Source of the DNA: Streptomyces marinisediminis
Lineage (GTDB): Bacteria; Actinomycetota; Actinomycetes; Streptomycetales; Streptomycetaceae
Direction: 5' to 3'
NCBI RefSeq assembly: GCF_026262575.1
Contig: NZ_JAPKFL010000008.1
Coordinates: 140,129-204,128 of the forward strand
DNA length: 64,000 nt
Below, in pieces: positions 40,867 through 50,288 of this stretch. Every line of letters starts with the position of its first letter. Position 1 is the stretch's first letter. The position numbers and the translations under genes were made by a program. The notes beneath the pieces were generated by a model. That model ran no database searches. It was given only the letters and a program-made list of their open reading frames with translations, and had not been told where the DNA came from.

Positions 40867-43800
40867 TCACCCCGTCAGGCAGGACGGGCCCAGCAGCTCC
40901 TTCAGGTCCCCGAAGAGCGCCGGGTCGGCCGTCACCCGGTGCCGGTCCAGCCGCAGGACCGTGGTCTTGCGCGCCCCCTGCAACCGCACCCGTACCTCGG
41001 ACGAGCCCCGGTGGTGGGTGAGCACCTCGCCGAGCCTGGCCACCAGCGGCGGGGTGACCTTGACCGTCGGGATCGTGATCGTCACCGGCGCGTTGGCCGA
41101 GGCCTCGCTCAGATCCGGCACCGACAGCTCCATCGCCACCAGCCGCGGCACGTCCTCGCGCTTGTCCAGGCGGCCCTTGACGAACACGACGGCGTCCTCG
41201 ACGAGCTGCGTGGAGACCAACTGGTAGGTGGCGGGGAAGAACATGCAGTCGATGGAGCCCGCCAGGTCCTCCACCGTCGCGATGGCCCAGGCGTTGCCCT
41301 GCTTGGTCATCTTGCGCTGGAGGCCGGAGATGATGCCGCCGATGACGACCGTCGAGCCGTCGCTGTACTCCCCGCCGGTGAGCTGGGAGATGCCCGCGTC
41401 CGCCTTCTCGTTGAGCACGTGCTCGATGCCGAACAGCGGATGGTCGGAGACGTACAGACCGAGCATCTCCCGCTCCTGGGCGAGCAGGTAGCCCTTGTCC
41501 CACTCCTCCGGCGAGAACTGCACGTCCAGGCCGAAGCCGGGGCCGTCCCCGCCGTCGTCGCCGCCGAGGTCCCCGAAGAGGTCGAACTGGCCCTCGGCCT
41601 CCTTGCGCTTGACCTGCACCACGTTGTCGATCATCGGCTCGAAGTGGGCCGTCAGCCCCTTGCGGGTGTGGCCCAGCTCGTCGAAGGCGCCGGCCTTGAT
41701 CAGCGATTCGATCGTCCGCTTGTTGCAGACGACGGCCTCCACCTTGTCCAGGAAGTCCGGGAAGGACTCGTAGGCGCCCTTGGACCGGCGGCAGCGCACG
41801 ATGGAGTCCACCACGTTCTGGCCGACGTTGCGGACGGCGGCCAGCCCGAAGACGATCGTGTCGTCGCCGCGCGGCGTGAAGTTGGCCTCCGACTCGTTGA
41901 CGTCCGGGGGGAGCACCTTGATGCCCATGCGGCGGCACTCGTTGAGGTAGACGGCCGACTTGTCCTTGTCGTCGCGCACCGAGGTGAGCAGGGCGGACAT
42001 GTACTCGGCCGGGTAGTTGGCCTTGAGGTAGGCCGTCCAGTAGGTGACCAGCCCGTACGCCGAGGAGTGCGCCTTGTTGAACGCGTAGCCCGCGAAGGGG
42101 ACCAGCACGTCCCACACGGCCTGGATGGCCTCGTCCGAGAAGCCCTTCTCGCGGGCGCCGGCCTGGAAGTTGACGAACTCCTTCTGGAGCACTTCCAGCT
42201 TCTTCTTGCCCATCGCCCGGCGCAGCAGGTCGGCCTGGCCGAGCGTGTACCCGGCGAGCACCTGCGCGGCCTTCTGCACCTGCTCCTGGTAGACGATCAG
42301 GCCGTAGGTGACGTCGAGGACCTCCTTGAGCGGCTCCTCCAGCTCCGGGTGGATCGGGGTGATCTCCTGCTGCCCGTTCTTGCGCAGCGCGTAGTTGATG
42401 TGGGAGTTCATGCCCATCGGGCCCGGCCGGTACAGGGCCGAGACCGCGGAGATGTCCTCGAAGTTGTCGGGCTTCATCATGCGCAGCAGCGAGCGCATGG
42501 GGCCGCCGTCGAACTGGAAGACGCCGAGGGTGTCACCGCGCTGGAGCAGCTCGTAGGTCTTCGGGTCGTCCAGCGGGAGCCCGAGGAGCTCGATGTCGAC
42601 GCCCTTGTTCTTCTTGATGGCCTTCTGGGCGTCGTCCATGATCGTGAGGTTGCGCAGGCCCAGGAAGTCCATCTTCAGCAGGCCGAGCGCCTCGCAGCTC
42701 GGGTAGTCCCACTGGGTGACCACGACGCCGTCGTTCTTGGGCGAGAACACCGGGACGTGGTCGATCAGCGGCTCGCTGGACATGATCACGCCGGCCGCGT
42801 GCACGCCCATCTGCCGCACCAGGCCCTCGATGCCCCGCGCGGCGTCGATCACCTTGGTGACGTCCGGCTCGTTCTCGTACATCGACCGGATCTCGCCCGC
42901 CTCGCTGTAGCGGGGGTGGTCCTTGTCGGTGATGCCCGACAGCGGCAGGCCCTTGCCCAGCACGTCGGCCGGCATCGCCTTGGTGATGCGGTCGCCCACG
43001 GCGTACGGGTAGCCCAGCACCCGGGCCGAGTCCTTGATCGCGTTCTTCGCCTTGATCGTGCCGTAGGTGCCGATCATGGCCACCTTGTCGGCGCCGTACT
43101 TCTCGGTGACGTAGCGGATCACCTCACCGCGCCGGCGCTCGTCGAAGTCGATGTCGACATCGGGCATGGTGACGCGCTCGGGGTTGAGGAACCGCTCGAA
43201 GATCAGACCGTGGTCGATCGGGTCGAGGTCGGTGATGCCCAGGGCGTAGGCGACGATCGAACCGGCCGCCGAACCGCGGCCGGGGCCCACGGCGATGCCG
43301 TTGTTCTTGGCCCACATGATGAAGTCCGCGACCACGAGGAAGTAGCCGGGGAACCCCATCTCGATGATGACGCCCATCTCGTAGGCCGCCTGCCGCTGGC
43401 GGTCCTCCGGGACCCCCGCGGGGTAGCGGCGGGCCATGCCGCGCCGGACCTCCTCCTGGAACCAGGTCACCTCGTCGTAGCCCTCCGGCACGTCGAAGCG
43501 CGGCATCAGGTTGCGCGGCTTGAACATGCCGCTGGTGTCGATCCGGTCGGCGATCAGGAGCTGGGTGTTGCGGCACCCCTCCTGCCAGGCGTCGGAGGAG
43601 TCGATCGCGTACATCTCGGCGGCCGACTTCAGGTAGTAGCCGGAGCCGTCGAACCGGAACCGGTCGGGGTCGGAGAGGTTGCTGCCGGTCTGGATGCACA
43701 GCAGCGTGTCGTGGGCGGCGGACTCGTGCTCGAAGGTGTAGTGCGAGTCGTTCGTCACGACGAAGGGCGCGCCGATCTTGCGCGCGATCTCCTCCAGACC

Positions 43801-44409
43801 CGCGCGGGCGCGCCGGTCGATGTCGATGTCGTGGTCCATCAGCTCGACGAAGAAGTTCTCCTTGCCGAAGATGTCCTGGAACTCGCCGGCCGCCTTCAGC
43901 GCCTCGTCCATCTGCCCGAGCCGGATCTTGGTGGAGACCTCGCCGGACGGGCAGCCGGTGGTGGCCATCAGCCCGTCGGCGTACTCGGCGAGCAGCTCCC
44001 GGTCCATGCGGGGCTTGCGGAAGAAGCCCTCCAGGCTGGCGCGGGACTGGGCGCGGTAGAGGTTGTGCAGGCCGGTGAGGTCCCGCGCCCACATCGTCAT
44101 GTGGGTGTAGGCGCCGCCGCCGGAGACGTCGTCGCGCTTCTGGTGGGGGGCGCCCCAGCGCACCGGCCGGGTGAAGCGCCGCGACTCCGGCGCCACGTAG
44201 GCCTCGATGCCCACGATCGGCGTCACGCCCGCGCCCTGGGCCTGGTGGAAGAAGTCGTACGCCCCGTGGAGGTTGCCGTGGTCGGTCATGGCGATGTGCG
44301 ACATCTCCATGTCGTTGCACGCCGCGAACATGTCCTTCAGGCGCGCCGCGCCGTCCAGCAGCGAGTACTGCGTGTGCACGTGCAGATGCGTGAACGGCTG
44401 ATCGGTCAC
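40867..44409 (-). CDS. dnaE: DNA polymerase III alpha subunit
   Basis: 1180 aa, standard DnaE1 length. Replicative polymerase. The N-terminal PHP domain starts at THLHVHTQYSLLDGAARL; the polymerase palm has the catalytic PDVDIDFDERRRGEVIRY and VAMIGTYGTIKAKNAIKD; then helix-hairpin-helix and the C-terminal OB fold (TVVIGGIISGLQRKMTKQGNAWAI). The GTG at 44409 has GGAGGTGG upstream, and a -10-like TAGACT (44456-44451). A GC-rich tandem repeat lies 120 nt upstream. Confidence 0.98.
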   Translation of the reverse strand: MTDQPFTHLHVHTQYSLLDGAARLKDMFAACNDMEMSHIAMTDHGNLHGAYDFFHQAQGAGVTPIVGIEAYVAPESRRFTRPVRWGAPHQKRDDVSGGGAYTHMTMWARDLTGLHNLYRAQSRASLEGFFRKPRMDRELLAEYADGLMATTGCPSGEVSTKIRLGQMDEALKAAGEFQDIFGKENFFVELMDHDIDIDRRARAGLEEIARKIGAPFVVTNDSHYTFEHESAAHDTLLCIQTGSNLSDPDRFRFDGSGYYLKSAAEMYAIDSSDAWQEGCRNTQLLIADRIDTSGMFKPRNLMPRFDVPEGYDEVTWFQEEVRRGMARRYPAGVPEDRQRQAAYEMGVIIEMGFPGYFLVVADFIMWAKNNGIAVGPGRGSAAGSIVAYALGITDLDPIDHGLIFERFLNPERVTMPDVDIDFDERRRGEVIRYVTEKYGADKVAMIGTYGTIKAKNAIKDSARVLGYPYAVGDRITKAMPADVLGKGLPLSGITDKDHPRYSEAGEIRSMYENEPDVTKVIDAARGIEGLVRQMGVHAAGVIMSSEPLIDHVPVFSPKNDGVVVTQWDYPSCEALGLLKMDFLGLRNLTIMDDAQKAIKKNKGVDIELLGLPLDDPKTYELLQRGDTLGVFQFDGGPMRSLLRMMKPDNFEDISAVSALYRPGPMGMNSHINYALRKNGQQEITPIHPELEEPLKEVLDVTYGLIVYQEQVQKAAQVLAGYTLGQADLLRRAMGKKKLEVLQKEFVNFQAGAREKGFSDEAIQAVWDVLVPFAGYAFNKAHSSAYGLVTYWTAYLKANYPAEYMSALLTSVRDDKDKSAVYLNECRRMGIKVLPPDVNESEANFTPRGDDTIVFGLAAVRNVGQNVVDSIVRCRRSKGAYESFPDFLDKVEAVVCNKRTIESLIKAGAFDELGHTRKGLTAHFEPMIDNVVQVKRKEAEGQFDLFGDLGGDDGGDGPGFGLDVQFSPEEWDKGYLLAQEREMLGLYVSDHPLFGIEHVLNEKADAGISQLTGGEYSDGSTVVIGGIISGLQRKMTKQGNAWAIATVEDLAGSIDCMFFPATYQLVSTQLVEDAVVFVKGRLDKREDVPRLVAMELSVPDLSEASANAPVTITIPTVKVTPPLVARLGEVLTHHRGSSEVRVRLQGARKTTVLRLDRHRVTADPALFGDLKELLGPSCLTG

Positions 44410-44528
44410 GGGGCGGCCACCTCCGGCACGGGGTTCTCAGGGCGCCGCCGAGTCTACGACCGGCCACCGACACCCCGGCCCGCGGCGCACGGGCGTGGCC
44501 CGGCGGGAGGCGAGCCCGGCACGGACCC

Positions 44529-44675
44529 GGCGCGGCGCGGTCCGGCGCGGCGCGGTCCGGCGCGGCGCGGTCCGGCGCGGCGCGGTCCGGCGCGGCGCGG
44601 TCCCGGCGCGGCGCGGTCCCGGGGCGGCGCGGTCCCGGGGCGGCGCGGTCCCGGGGCGGCGCGGTCCCGGGGCGG
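44529..44675. repeat. GC-only 15/16-bp tandem array upstream of dnaE
   Basis: Five copies of the 15-bp unit GGCGCGGCGCGGTCC (44529-44603), one 16-bp transitional unit (44604-44619), three copies of the 16-bp unit CGGGGCGGCGCGGTCC (44620-44667), and a truncated unit to 44675. The 341-nt region between dnaE and the divergent membrane-protein gene holds no gene. The array looks able to change copy number by slippage. Confidence 0.9.
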
Positions 44676-44750
44676 GGTGACGGTCACGGAACGGTTGCGG
44701 AGCGCGGGCTTGATTCCGCGCTTATCCGGGGCGTGGCACACTCGGCCGCG

Positions 44751-45434
44751 ATGGGTGACTCTCGCACCGCTTCGCGGACCGGGCGCGCCGTGGTCTTCAC
44801 CGCGGTGTGCCTCACGCTGTCCGCGGGCACGCACGTGCTGCTGTCGGGGACGCCGGTGCCCTGGGCCACGCTGCTGGCCGTCGCCGGCGCCGTCTTCGGC
44901 TGCGCCTTCGTGCTCGGGGACCGCAGGCGCGGCCTGGGCGCGATCGCGGCCACCCTGATACCGCTGCAGCTCGCCGCGGACACCGTCTTCACCAGCGGCC
45001 AGGCCGCCTGCTACGGCACGGCCGGAGGCCCGGTGACCGGGCCGCTGCGCAGCCTGGGACTGGACCTGGTCTGCGCGGGCGGCGGCTTCGGCACGCCGCT
45101 GGCCCGGATGGCCGCCGACGGCCCGGCGCCCGCCCTCGCCCACCCCGCCGCGCCGTGGCTGCTCCTCGGCGGCCACGTGGCCGTCGGGCTGGCCGCCGCC
45201 GTCTGGCTGTGGCGCGGCGAGGAGGCGTTCGCCCGGCTGCTGCGCGCGGCGGCCGCGCACGCCTACGAGCTGCTGTGGCCGCCCGTGGCCCGGCCCGTGC
45301 CCACCGCCGCCCGGGCGGCGGCTCCGCGCACCGGCCCGCGCCCCGCGCACCGGGCCCGTCCGCTGCCCGCCCTCCCCCTCCTGACCCACTCCGTGGTACG
45401 ACGCGGCCCGCCGCGCACGGCCGCCGCGGGCTGA
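44751..45434 (+). CDS. Membrane protein of unknown function
   Basis: 227 aa. Four membrane segments (about 14-33, 36-54, 62-78 and 130-155), with a Cys-containing external loop (GQAACYGTAGG, GLDLVCAGGGFG), and an Arg/Pro-rich cytoplasmic tail of ~65 residues. I do not recognise the family. An in-frame GTG at 44733 is an alternative start; neither has a good ribosome site. It lies 79 nt before a DsbA-like gene in the same direction, and the paired Cys might fit a redox partnership, but this is speculation. Confidence 0.65.
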   Translation: MGDSRTASRTGRAVVFTAVCLTLSAGTHVLLSGTPVPWATLLAVAGAVFGCAFVLGDRRRGLGAIAATLIPLQLAADTVFTSGQAACYGTAGGPVTGPLRSLGLDLVCAGGGFGTPLARMAADGPAPALAHPAAPWLLLGGHVAVGLAAAVWLWRGEEAFARLLRAAAAHAYELLWPPVARPVPTAARAAAPRTGPRPAHRARPLPALPLLTHSVVRRGPPRTAAAG

Positions 45435-45513
45435 ACCCGGCCCGCCGCCACGCCGCGCCGCGCCGGCGCGGACCGTCCCCCACGTCGTACACCGTCACGG
45501 AGCAGAACACACC

Positions 45514-46320
45514 ATGAGCAAGCGCAACAGCCAGGACGCCAAGAGGGCCGCCCGCGAGCGGCTCCGCGTCGAGCGGGAACAGCAGGCCAAGAAGGACAAG
45601 CGGCGCCGCCAGCTCGGCGTGGCCGGGGCCGTCGTCGCCATCCTCGCCATCGCCGGGGGCATCGGCTACGCCGTCACCCAGATGGGCAGCGACTGGGACA
45701 AGGCCTCCGACGGCGAGCTGGTCGTGCCGGAGCACGCCTCGGGCGAGAACGGCACGACCGTCCTCATCGGGGACGAGAGCGCCGAGAAGACGCTGCACGT
45801 CTACGAGGACATGCGCTGCCCCGCCTGCGCGGCCTTCGAGCAGTCGGCGGGCGCGACGCTGAAGGAGCACGTCGCGGACGGCAAGTACCAGGTGTCCTAC
45901 ACCATGGCCACCTTCATCGACGACGTCGCCAGCGGCGAGGGCTCCAAGAACTCCCTCAGCGCGCTCGGCGCCGCGCTGGACGTGAGCGAGGACGCGTTCA
46001 TGGAGTACAAGTACGCGCTGTACTCCGCGGAGAACCACCCGCAGGAGAGCCTGGACGAGTTCGCCAAGGATGACTACCTCCTCGACGTCGCCCAGGAGGT
46101 CGACGCGCTCAAGGACAACGCCGAGTTCGAGCGGAACGTCGAGGAGGGCACGTTCGACAGGTGGGCGCTGGAGATGTCGGAGAAGTTCGACGACAACAAG
46201 GACGGCGTGACGGGCACCCCCTCGTTCGTGATGGACGGCGAGAAGCTGGAGGTCCCGAACATGCCCGCTCCCTCGCCCGAGCAGTTCACACAGGCCGTCG
46301 AGGCGGCGCTGGAGAAGTGA
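45514..46320 (+). CDS. Membrane-anchored DsbA-like thiol oxidoreductase (second copy)
   Basis: 268 aa. A Lys/Arg/Glu-rich cytoplasmic start (KRAARERLRVEREQQAKKDKRRR), one membrane helix (~34-55), then a thioredoxin-type domain with active site C102-P-A-C105 in DMRCPACAAF and cis-Pro region GTPSFVMDGEKL. Unlike the copy at 11.0 kb it has no other Cys outside the active site, so the two probably differ in substrate. ATG at 45514. A 16-bp hairpin follows the stop. Confidence 0.88.
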   Translation: MSKRNSQDAKRAARERLRVEREQQAKKDKRRRQLGVAGAVVAILAIAGGIGYAVTQMGSDWDKASDGELVVPEHASGENGTTVLIGDESAEKTLHVYEDMRCPACAAFEQSAGATLKEHVADGKYQVSYTMATFIDDVASGEGSKNSLSALGAALDVSEDAFMEYKYALYSAENHPQESLDEFAKDDYLLDVAQEVDALKDNAEFERNVEEGTFDRWALEMSEKFDDNKDGVTGTPSFVMDGEKLEVPNMPAPSPEQFTQAVEAALEK

Positions 46321-46354
46321 CCCACGCGCGGGGGCGGTGACCCGCCTCCGGCAC

Positions 46355-46390
46355 CGACGGGCGGCCGGCCCACGCGCCGGCCGCCCGTCG
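46355..46390 (+). terminator. Terminator after the DsbA-like gene
   Basis: A 15-bp perfect stem, CGACGGGCGGCCGGC (46355-46369) with its complement (46376-46390), and a 6-nt loop, 35 nt past the stop codon. Confidence 0.8.
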
Positions 46391-46493
46391 CCATGCCGCG
46401 TGGGTCGCCCCGCGCGGGTACCGCCGCGGCCCCCGCCACCCCGCGGCGGCGAACGGGCCAAGGCGCCGCCCCACGCGCGGGCGACAGGTGGGT

Positions 46494-46540
46494 GAACAGC
46501 CGGATTTCACCTACCGTGAGCGCGCCCCGGCCTCTAACGT
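46494..46540 (+). promoter_or_regulatory. Candidate PHO box and promoter of phoD
   Basis: Two adjacent 11-nt units, GAACAGCCGGA and TTTCACCTACC (46494-46515), resemble the direct-repeat unit bound by PhoP in Streptomyces (GTTCACC core); the second fits well, the first only partly. They precede a -10-like TAACGT (46535-46540) at the distance of a -35. A GTTCACCCACC unit is also present on the minus strand (46497-46487). Phosphate-starvation control of this phosphatase would be expected. Confidence 0.45.
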
Positions 46541-46548
46541 CCGCCGCT

Positions 46549-48243
46549 GTGACCACTGCTGACACCCCACCCGGCCACCCGTCCACCGACCCCGCCGCGC
46601 GCCCGCCTCGCGCGCGCTCCGGCCCGCCGCGCCGCGCCGTCGTCACGGCCGCCGCGACGACCGCCGCCCTCGCCCCCCTGGCCGCCGGCGCCCCGGCCCG
46701 CGCGGCCGCGGCCGCCCGCCCCGCCTTCCACCACGGCGTCGCCTCCGGCGACCCGCTGCCCGACGGCGTGCTGCTGTGGACCCGGGTGACCCCGGAACCC
46801 GCCGCGACCCCCGGCTCCGGCCTGGGCCCGGCGCTGGAGGTGGCCTGGGAGGTCGCCGAGGACGCCGCCTTCACCCGCGTCGCCGCCCGGGGCGCCGTGC
46901 GCACGGACGCCGCCGCCGACCACACCGTGAAGGCGGACGTGCGCGGCCTGCGCCCCGACACCGCCTACCACTACCGGTTCACCGCCGGCGGCACCCGCTC
47001 CCCCGCCGGGCGCACCCGCACCGCGCCGGCCGCCGACGCCACCCCCGGCAACCTGCGGCTGGGCGCCGTCTCGTGCTCCAACTGGGAGGCCGGGTACTTC
47101 GCCGCCTACCGCCACCTGGCCGACCGCCGCGACCTGCACGCCGTGCTGCACCTGGGCGACTACCTCTACGAGTACCCCGCGGGCTCCTACGGCACCCGGG
47201 GCCGCACGGTGCGGCCGCACGAGCCCGCGCACGAGATCACCACCCTCGCCGACTACCGCGTCCGGCACGCCCAGTACAAGACGGACCGCGACCTGCGGGC
47301 GCTGCACGCCGCCCACCCGGTCATCGCGATCTGGGACGACCACGAGTTCGCCAACAACGCCTGGTCCGGCGGGGCGGAGAACCACACCCCGGGCGTGGAG
47401 GGGTCCTGGGCGGACCGGGTGACGGCCGCCAAGCGCGCGTACTTCGAGTGGATGCCGGTGCGGCCGTCCGTCAGCGGCAGCACCTACCGCCACCTGCGCT
47501 TCGGCACCCTGGCCGACCTGCACCTGCTGGACCTGCGCTCGTTCCGCGACCAGCAGGCCGCGGCGGGCGACGGCTCCGTGGACGACCCGGCGCGCACGCT
47601 GACCGGGCGGGCGCAGCTCGACTGGCTCAAGGCGGGGCTCGCGTCCTCCCGCACCCGCTGGCACCTGGTGGGCACGTCCGTGATGATCTCGCCGCTGGCC
47701 TTCGGGTCGGTGCCCGCCTACCTGCTGCGCCCGCTGGCCGAGCTGCTCGGCCTGCCCGGCGGCGGGCTCGCACCCAACACCGACCAGTGGGACGGCTACA
47801 CCGACGACCGGCGCGAGCTCCTCGCCCACCTGCGCACCCACGGCATCGACAACACCGTCTTCCTCACCGGTGACATCCACATGGCGTGGGCCAACGACGT
47901 GCCCGTGGAAGCCGGGACGTACCCGCTGTCGCCCACCGCCGCCACCGAGTTCGTCGTGACGTCGGTGACCTCCGACAACGTCGACGACTACCTGCGCGTC
48001 CCGGAGGGCACCGCCACGCCCCTCGCCTCCGCCGCCCTGCGCGCCGCCAACCGGCACGCCCGCTGGGTCGACACCGACGCGCACGGCTACGGCGTGCTGG
48101 ACGTGACGGCCGAGCGGACGCAGATGGACTTCTACCGGCTGTCGGACCGCACCCGGCCGGACGCCACCAGCGAGCACGCCCGCTCCTACCGCACCCGGTC
48201 CGGGACGCAGCGGGTGGAGCGGGAGAGCCGGCCCGTGCGCTGA
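46549..48243 (+). CDS. phoD: Secreted PhoD-family alkaline phosphatase
   Basis: 564 aa from the GTG at 46549. A twin-arginine signal is seen ([10 protein letters not shown], then a hydrophobic Ala-rich stretch and an APARA cleavage region near 52). The mature protein has the PhoD N-domain ([20 protein letters not shown]) and metallophosphatase motifs [19 protein letters not shown], and [10 protein letters not shown]; these bind calcium and iron in PhoD. It releases phosphate from esters outside the cell. An in-frame GTG at 46516 is an alternative, but TAACGT ending 8 nt upstream fits a leaderless mRNA at 46549. Confidence 0.92.
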   Translation: MTTADTPPGHPSTDPAARPPRARSGPPRRAVVTAAATTAALAPLAAGAPARAAAAARPAFHHGVASGDPLPDGVLLWTRVTPEPAATPGSGLGPALEVAWEVAEDAAFTRVAARGAVRTDAAADHTVKADVRGLRPDTAYHYRFTAGGTRSPAGRTRTAPAADATPGNLRLGAVSCSNWEAGYFAAYRHLADRRDLHAVLHLGDYLYEYPAGSYGTRGRTVRPHEPAHEITTLADYRVRHAQYKTDRDLRALHAAHPVIAIWDDHEFANNAWSGGAENHTPGVEGSWADRVTAAKRAYFEWMPVRPSVSGSTYRHLRFGTLADLHLLDLRSFRDQQAAAGDGSVDDPARTLTGRAQLDWLKAGLASSRTRWHLVGTSVMISPLAFGSVPAYLLRPLAELLGLPGGGLAPNTDQWDGYTDDRRELLAHLRTHGIDNTVFLTGDIHMAWANDVPVEAGTYPLSPTAATEFVVTSVTSDNVDDYLRVPEGTATPLASAALRAANRHARWVDTDAHGYGVLDVTAERTQMDFYRLSDRTRPDATSEHARSYRTRSGTQRVERESRPVR

Positions 48244-48250
48244 ACCGCCC

Positions 48251-48290
48251 GCCGCACGGGGGGACCCGGGGGACGGGCCGCCCGTGCGGC
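48251..48290. terminator. Convergent terminator after phoD
   Basis: GCCGCACGGG (48251-48260) pairs with CCCGTGCGGC (48281-48290); the 20-nt loop is G-rich. It lies between the phoD stop and the stop of the convergent phosphatase gene. Confidence 0.65.
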
Positions 48291-48300
48291 GCCGCGCGGC

Positions 48301-49527
48301 TCACGGCCGCGGCTCGGCCCGCGTCCACTCCATCAGCAGCATGGTGGCGTCGTCCCGCAGCTCGTTGCGCTGGTCCAGGATCTCGTGGATCAGGCGCCGC
48401 AGGGTCTCCGGGGCGGGTTCGCCGGCCGCCGTGGCGCGGATGATGTAGTCGGTGAACTGCTCCAGGCCGAACAGCGAGCCGTCGTCGCGCCGCGCCTCGG
48501 TGACGCCGTCGGTGTAGAACAGCACCCGGTCCCCCGGCCGGAGCCGCAGCTCGGCGACCGCGCGCCCCTGGCCGGTGCGGGCCAGCCGTGCGGGCAGGCC
48601 CATGGGCGGCTGCGGCCGCCCTTCCATCGCCCCCGCGACGACGCGCTGGTCGCGGATGAGCAGCGGCGGCGGGTGGCCGCAGTTGCACCAGCTCAGCACG
48701 CCCGTGGCCAGGTCCAGCCGGGCGAGGATCCCGGTGCAGAACTGCTCCGGGAGCCACTGGGCGAGCGCCTGGTCGATGGTCTCCGCGAGCCCGGCGAGGC
48801 CGGACCCGGTGCGGCGGGCGTTGCGGCAGCCGGCCAGGGCCACGGCGGTGGTCAGTCCGGAGGAGAGGTCGTGGCCCACGGAGTCGAAGATGGCCGCGTG
48901 CAGGTGGGAGCGGCCCAGCGCGTGGTCGAAGGCGTCGCCGCCCAGCTCGTAGGCCGGTTCCAGCACACCGGTGGAGATCACCCGGGCGTCCCCGATGGTG
49001 CGCGGGGGCAGGAGGGTGCGCAGCATCTCCGCGCCCAGGCGCATCGGCTCCGTGCGGGTGTGCCGGGCGAAGCTGTCGCTGTGCGTCCGCTTGGAGGAGA
49101 TGAGCAGGGCCAGCAGCGAGCTGAGCACGCGGCAGCGGCGCAGCCCGCGCGCGTCCAGGCTCATGGTGTGCACGGCGAGCACGCCGATGCGCTCGACGCC
49201 GTCCAGCAGCGGCAGCCAGGCCGTCAGCACCGCCTCGTCCGGGTCCCCGCCACGGCTCTCCTCCACACGCAGCGACAGCGTGCGGTACGCCCACCCGGCC
49301 GTCGAGGCGTCGATCTCCAGCGCGGCCCCGGCGTGGTCGGTGAGCGGGACGAGGTGGCGCTGCTGGACGTCGGCCACGTAGGGGACGACGCTCTCCAGGT
49401 CCAGCGCCCTGGCGCACCGGTCCACCAGGGCGCCGACGTCCATCGGCGCCGCGGCCTGCGCCTGCGCGACCAGCTCCGCGAACAGGCACTCGTCGAACCC
49501 GTTCTCCTCCTGCCCGCCGTGAGTCAT
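48301..49527 (-). CDS. GAF-PP2C serine phosphatase (SpoIIE/RsbU type)
   Basis: 408 aa. Residues ~30-160 look like a GAF sensor; ~180-400 are a PP2C-type phosphatase with the metal-binding Asp residues in ELGGDAFDHA, FDSVGHDLSSG, FYTDGVTEAR and RDDATMLLMEW, and GHPPPLLIRD. Such proteins dephosphorylate anti-sigma-factor antagonists in stress or development switches, and streptomycetes have dozens. No partner kinase or STAS gene is adjacent. ATG at 49527 with GGAGG 9 nt upstream. Confidence 0.92.
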   Translation of the reverse strand: MTHGGQEENGFDECLFAELVAQAQAAAPMDVGALVDRCARALDLESVVPYVADVQQRHLVPLTDHAGAALEIDASTAGWAYRTLSLRVEESRGGDPDEAVLTAWLPLLDGVERIGVLAVHTMSLDARGLRRCRVLSSLLALLISSKRTHSDSFARHTRTEPMRLGAEMLRTLLPPRTIGDARVISTGVLEPAYELGGDAFDHALGRSHLHAAIFDSVGHDLSSGLTTAVALAGCRNARRTGSGLAGLAETIDQALAQWLPEQFCTGILARLDLATGVLSWCNCGHPPPLLIRDQRVVAGAMEGRPQPPMGLPARLARTGQGRAVAELRLRPGDRVLFYTDGVTEARRDDGSLFGLEQFTDYIIRATAAGEPAPETLRRLIHEILDQRNELRDDATMLLMEWTRAEPRP

Positions 49528-49595
49528 GCGGCCGCCTCCTGAGCCGGGGGTCTGCGCGACCAGTCTGCCCCGGGACCCGGGCGTCCGCTCGGCGG

Positions 49596-50174
49596 TCAGG
49601 CGTCCGTTTCGGCCAGGAAGGCGAGGGCCACGCGCCAGGTCCGCTCGGCGGCCTCGGCGTCGTGGTCGGGCAGGCCGGGGTCGGTGTAGAGGTGCCCGGC
49701 CCCCGCATAGGGGAAGACCTCGACGTCGGCGCCGGCCCGCCCCATGCGCAGGTACCAGGCGCTCAGCCAGTCGTGCGGCTCGAACGGGTCGGGGTCGGCG
49801 ACGTGCAACTGCACCGGGAGGCCGTCGGCGGCGGCGTCCTCGGGAATGTCGGACGTACCGTGCAGGAGCAGCAGGCCGCGCGCCCGCGCGTCGGCGAGCG
49901 CGAGGTTCTGCGCCAGGGCGGCACCGAGCGAGAACCCGGCGTAGACCAGCCCCCGCTCGGACAGCGGTGCGCTGACGGCGACGGCCCGGCGCAGCAGTTC
50001 GTCCCGGCCGATCTCCGCGGCGAGGGCCATGCCCTCCTCGGCCGTGCCGGCCGTCCGGCCGTCGAACAGGTCGGGGGTGTGCACCTCGTGCCCGGCCTCC
50101 CGCAGCCGGCGCGCGGCGTCCTCGACCGCGGGCCGCGGCCCGTACACGGAGTGGAACAGCACCACGGTCGCCAC
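49596..50174 (-). CDS. Dienelactone hydrolase-family protein
   Basis: 192 aa alpha/beta hydrolase. The nucleophile elbow is GFSLGAALAQ with Ser in place of the Cys of classical dienelactone hydrolase, the acid is probably in HVADPDPFEPHDW, and the His is in YAGAGHLYTD. The substrate is not predictable. GTG at 50174 with AAGGAG 10 nt upstream; only 68 nt from the phosphatase start, so possibly co-transcribed with it. Confidence 0.88.
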   Translation of the reverse strand: MATVVLFHSVYGPRPAVEDAARRLREAGHEVHTPDLFDGRTAGTAEEGMALAAEIGRDELLRRAVAVSAPLSERGLVYAGFSLGAALAQNLALADARARGLLLLHGTSDIPEDAAADGLPVQLHVADPDPFEPHDWLSAWYLRMGRAGADVEVFPYAGAGHLYTDPGLPDHDAEAAERTWRVALAFLAETDA

Positions 50175-50288
50175 GGTCTCACGTCTCCTTCGTCACTTCG
50201 TCCTCGTCCGCCCCGTCGGCCGGGCCGGACGTCCCATGGTGCCAGGTACGGTCGACGGAGCCCATCGAGACAAGGAGCCGTTACGACC

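Noticed and set aside
44495..44680. Short frame with repeating RRGAV units
   Set aside because: It is the translation of the GC tandem array; no start signal and no independent evidence for coding.
40648..44958. 1436-codon plus-strand frame opposite dnaE
   Set aside because: Shadow of dnaE produced by GC-rich third positions; composition is Val/Gly/Asp/His-rich and no motif is present.
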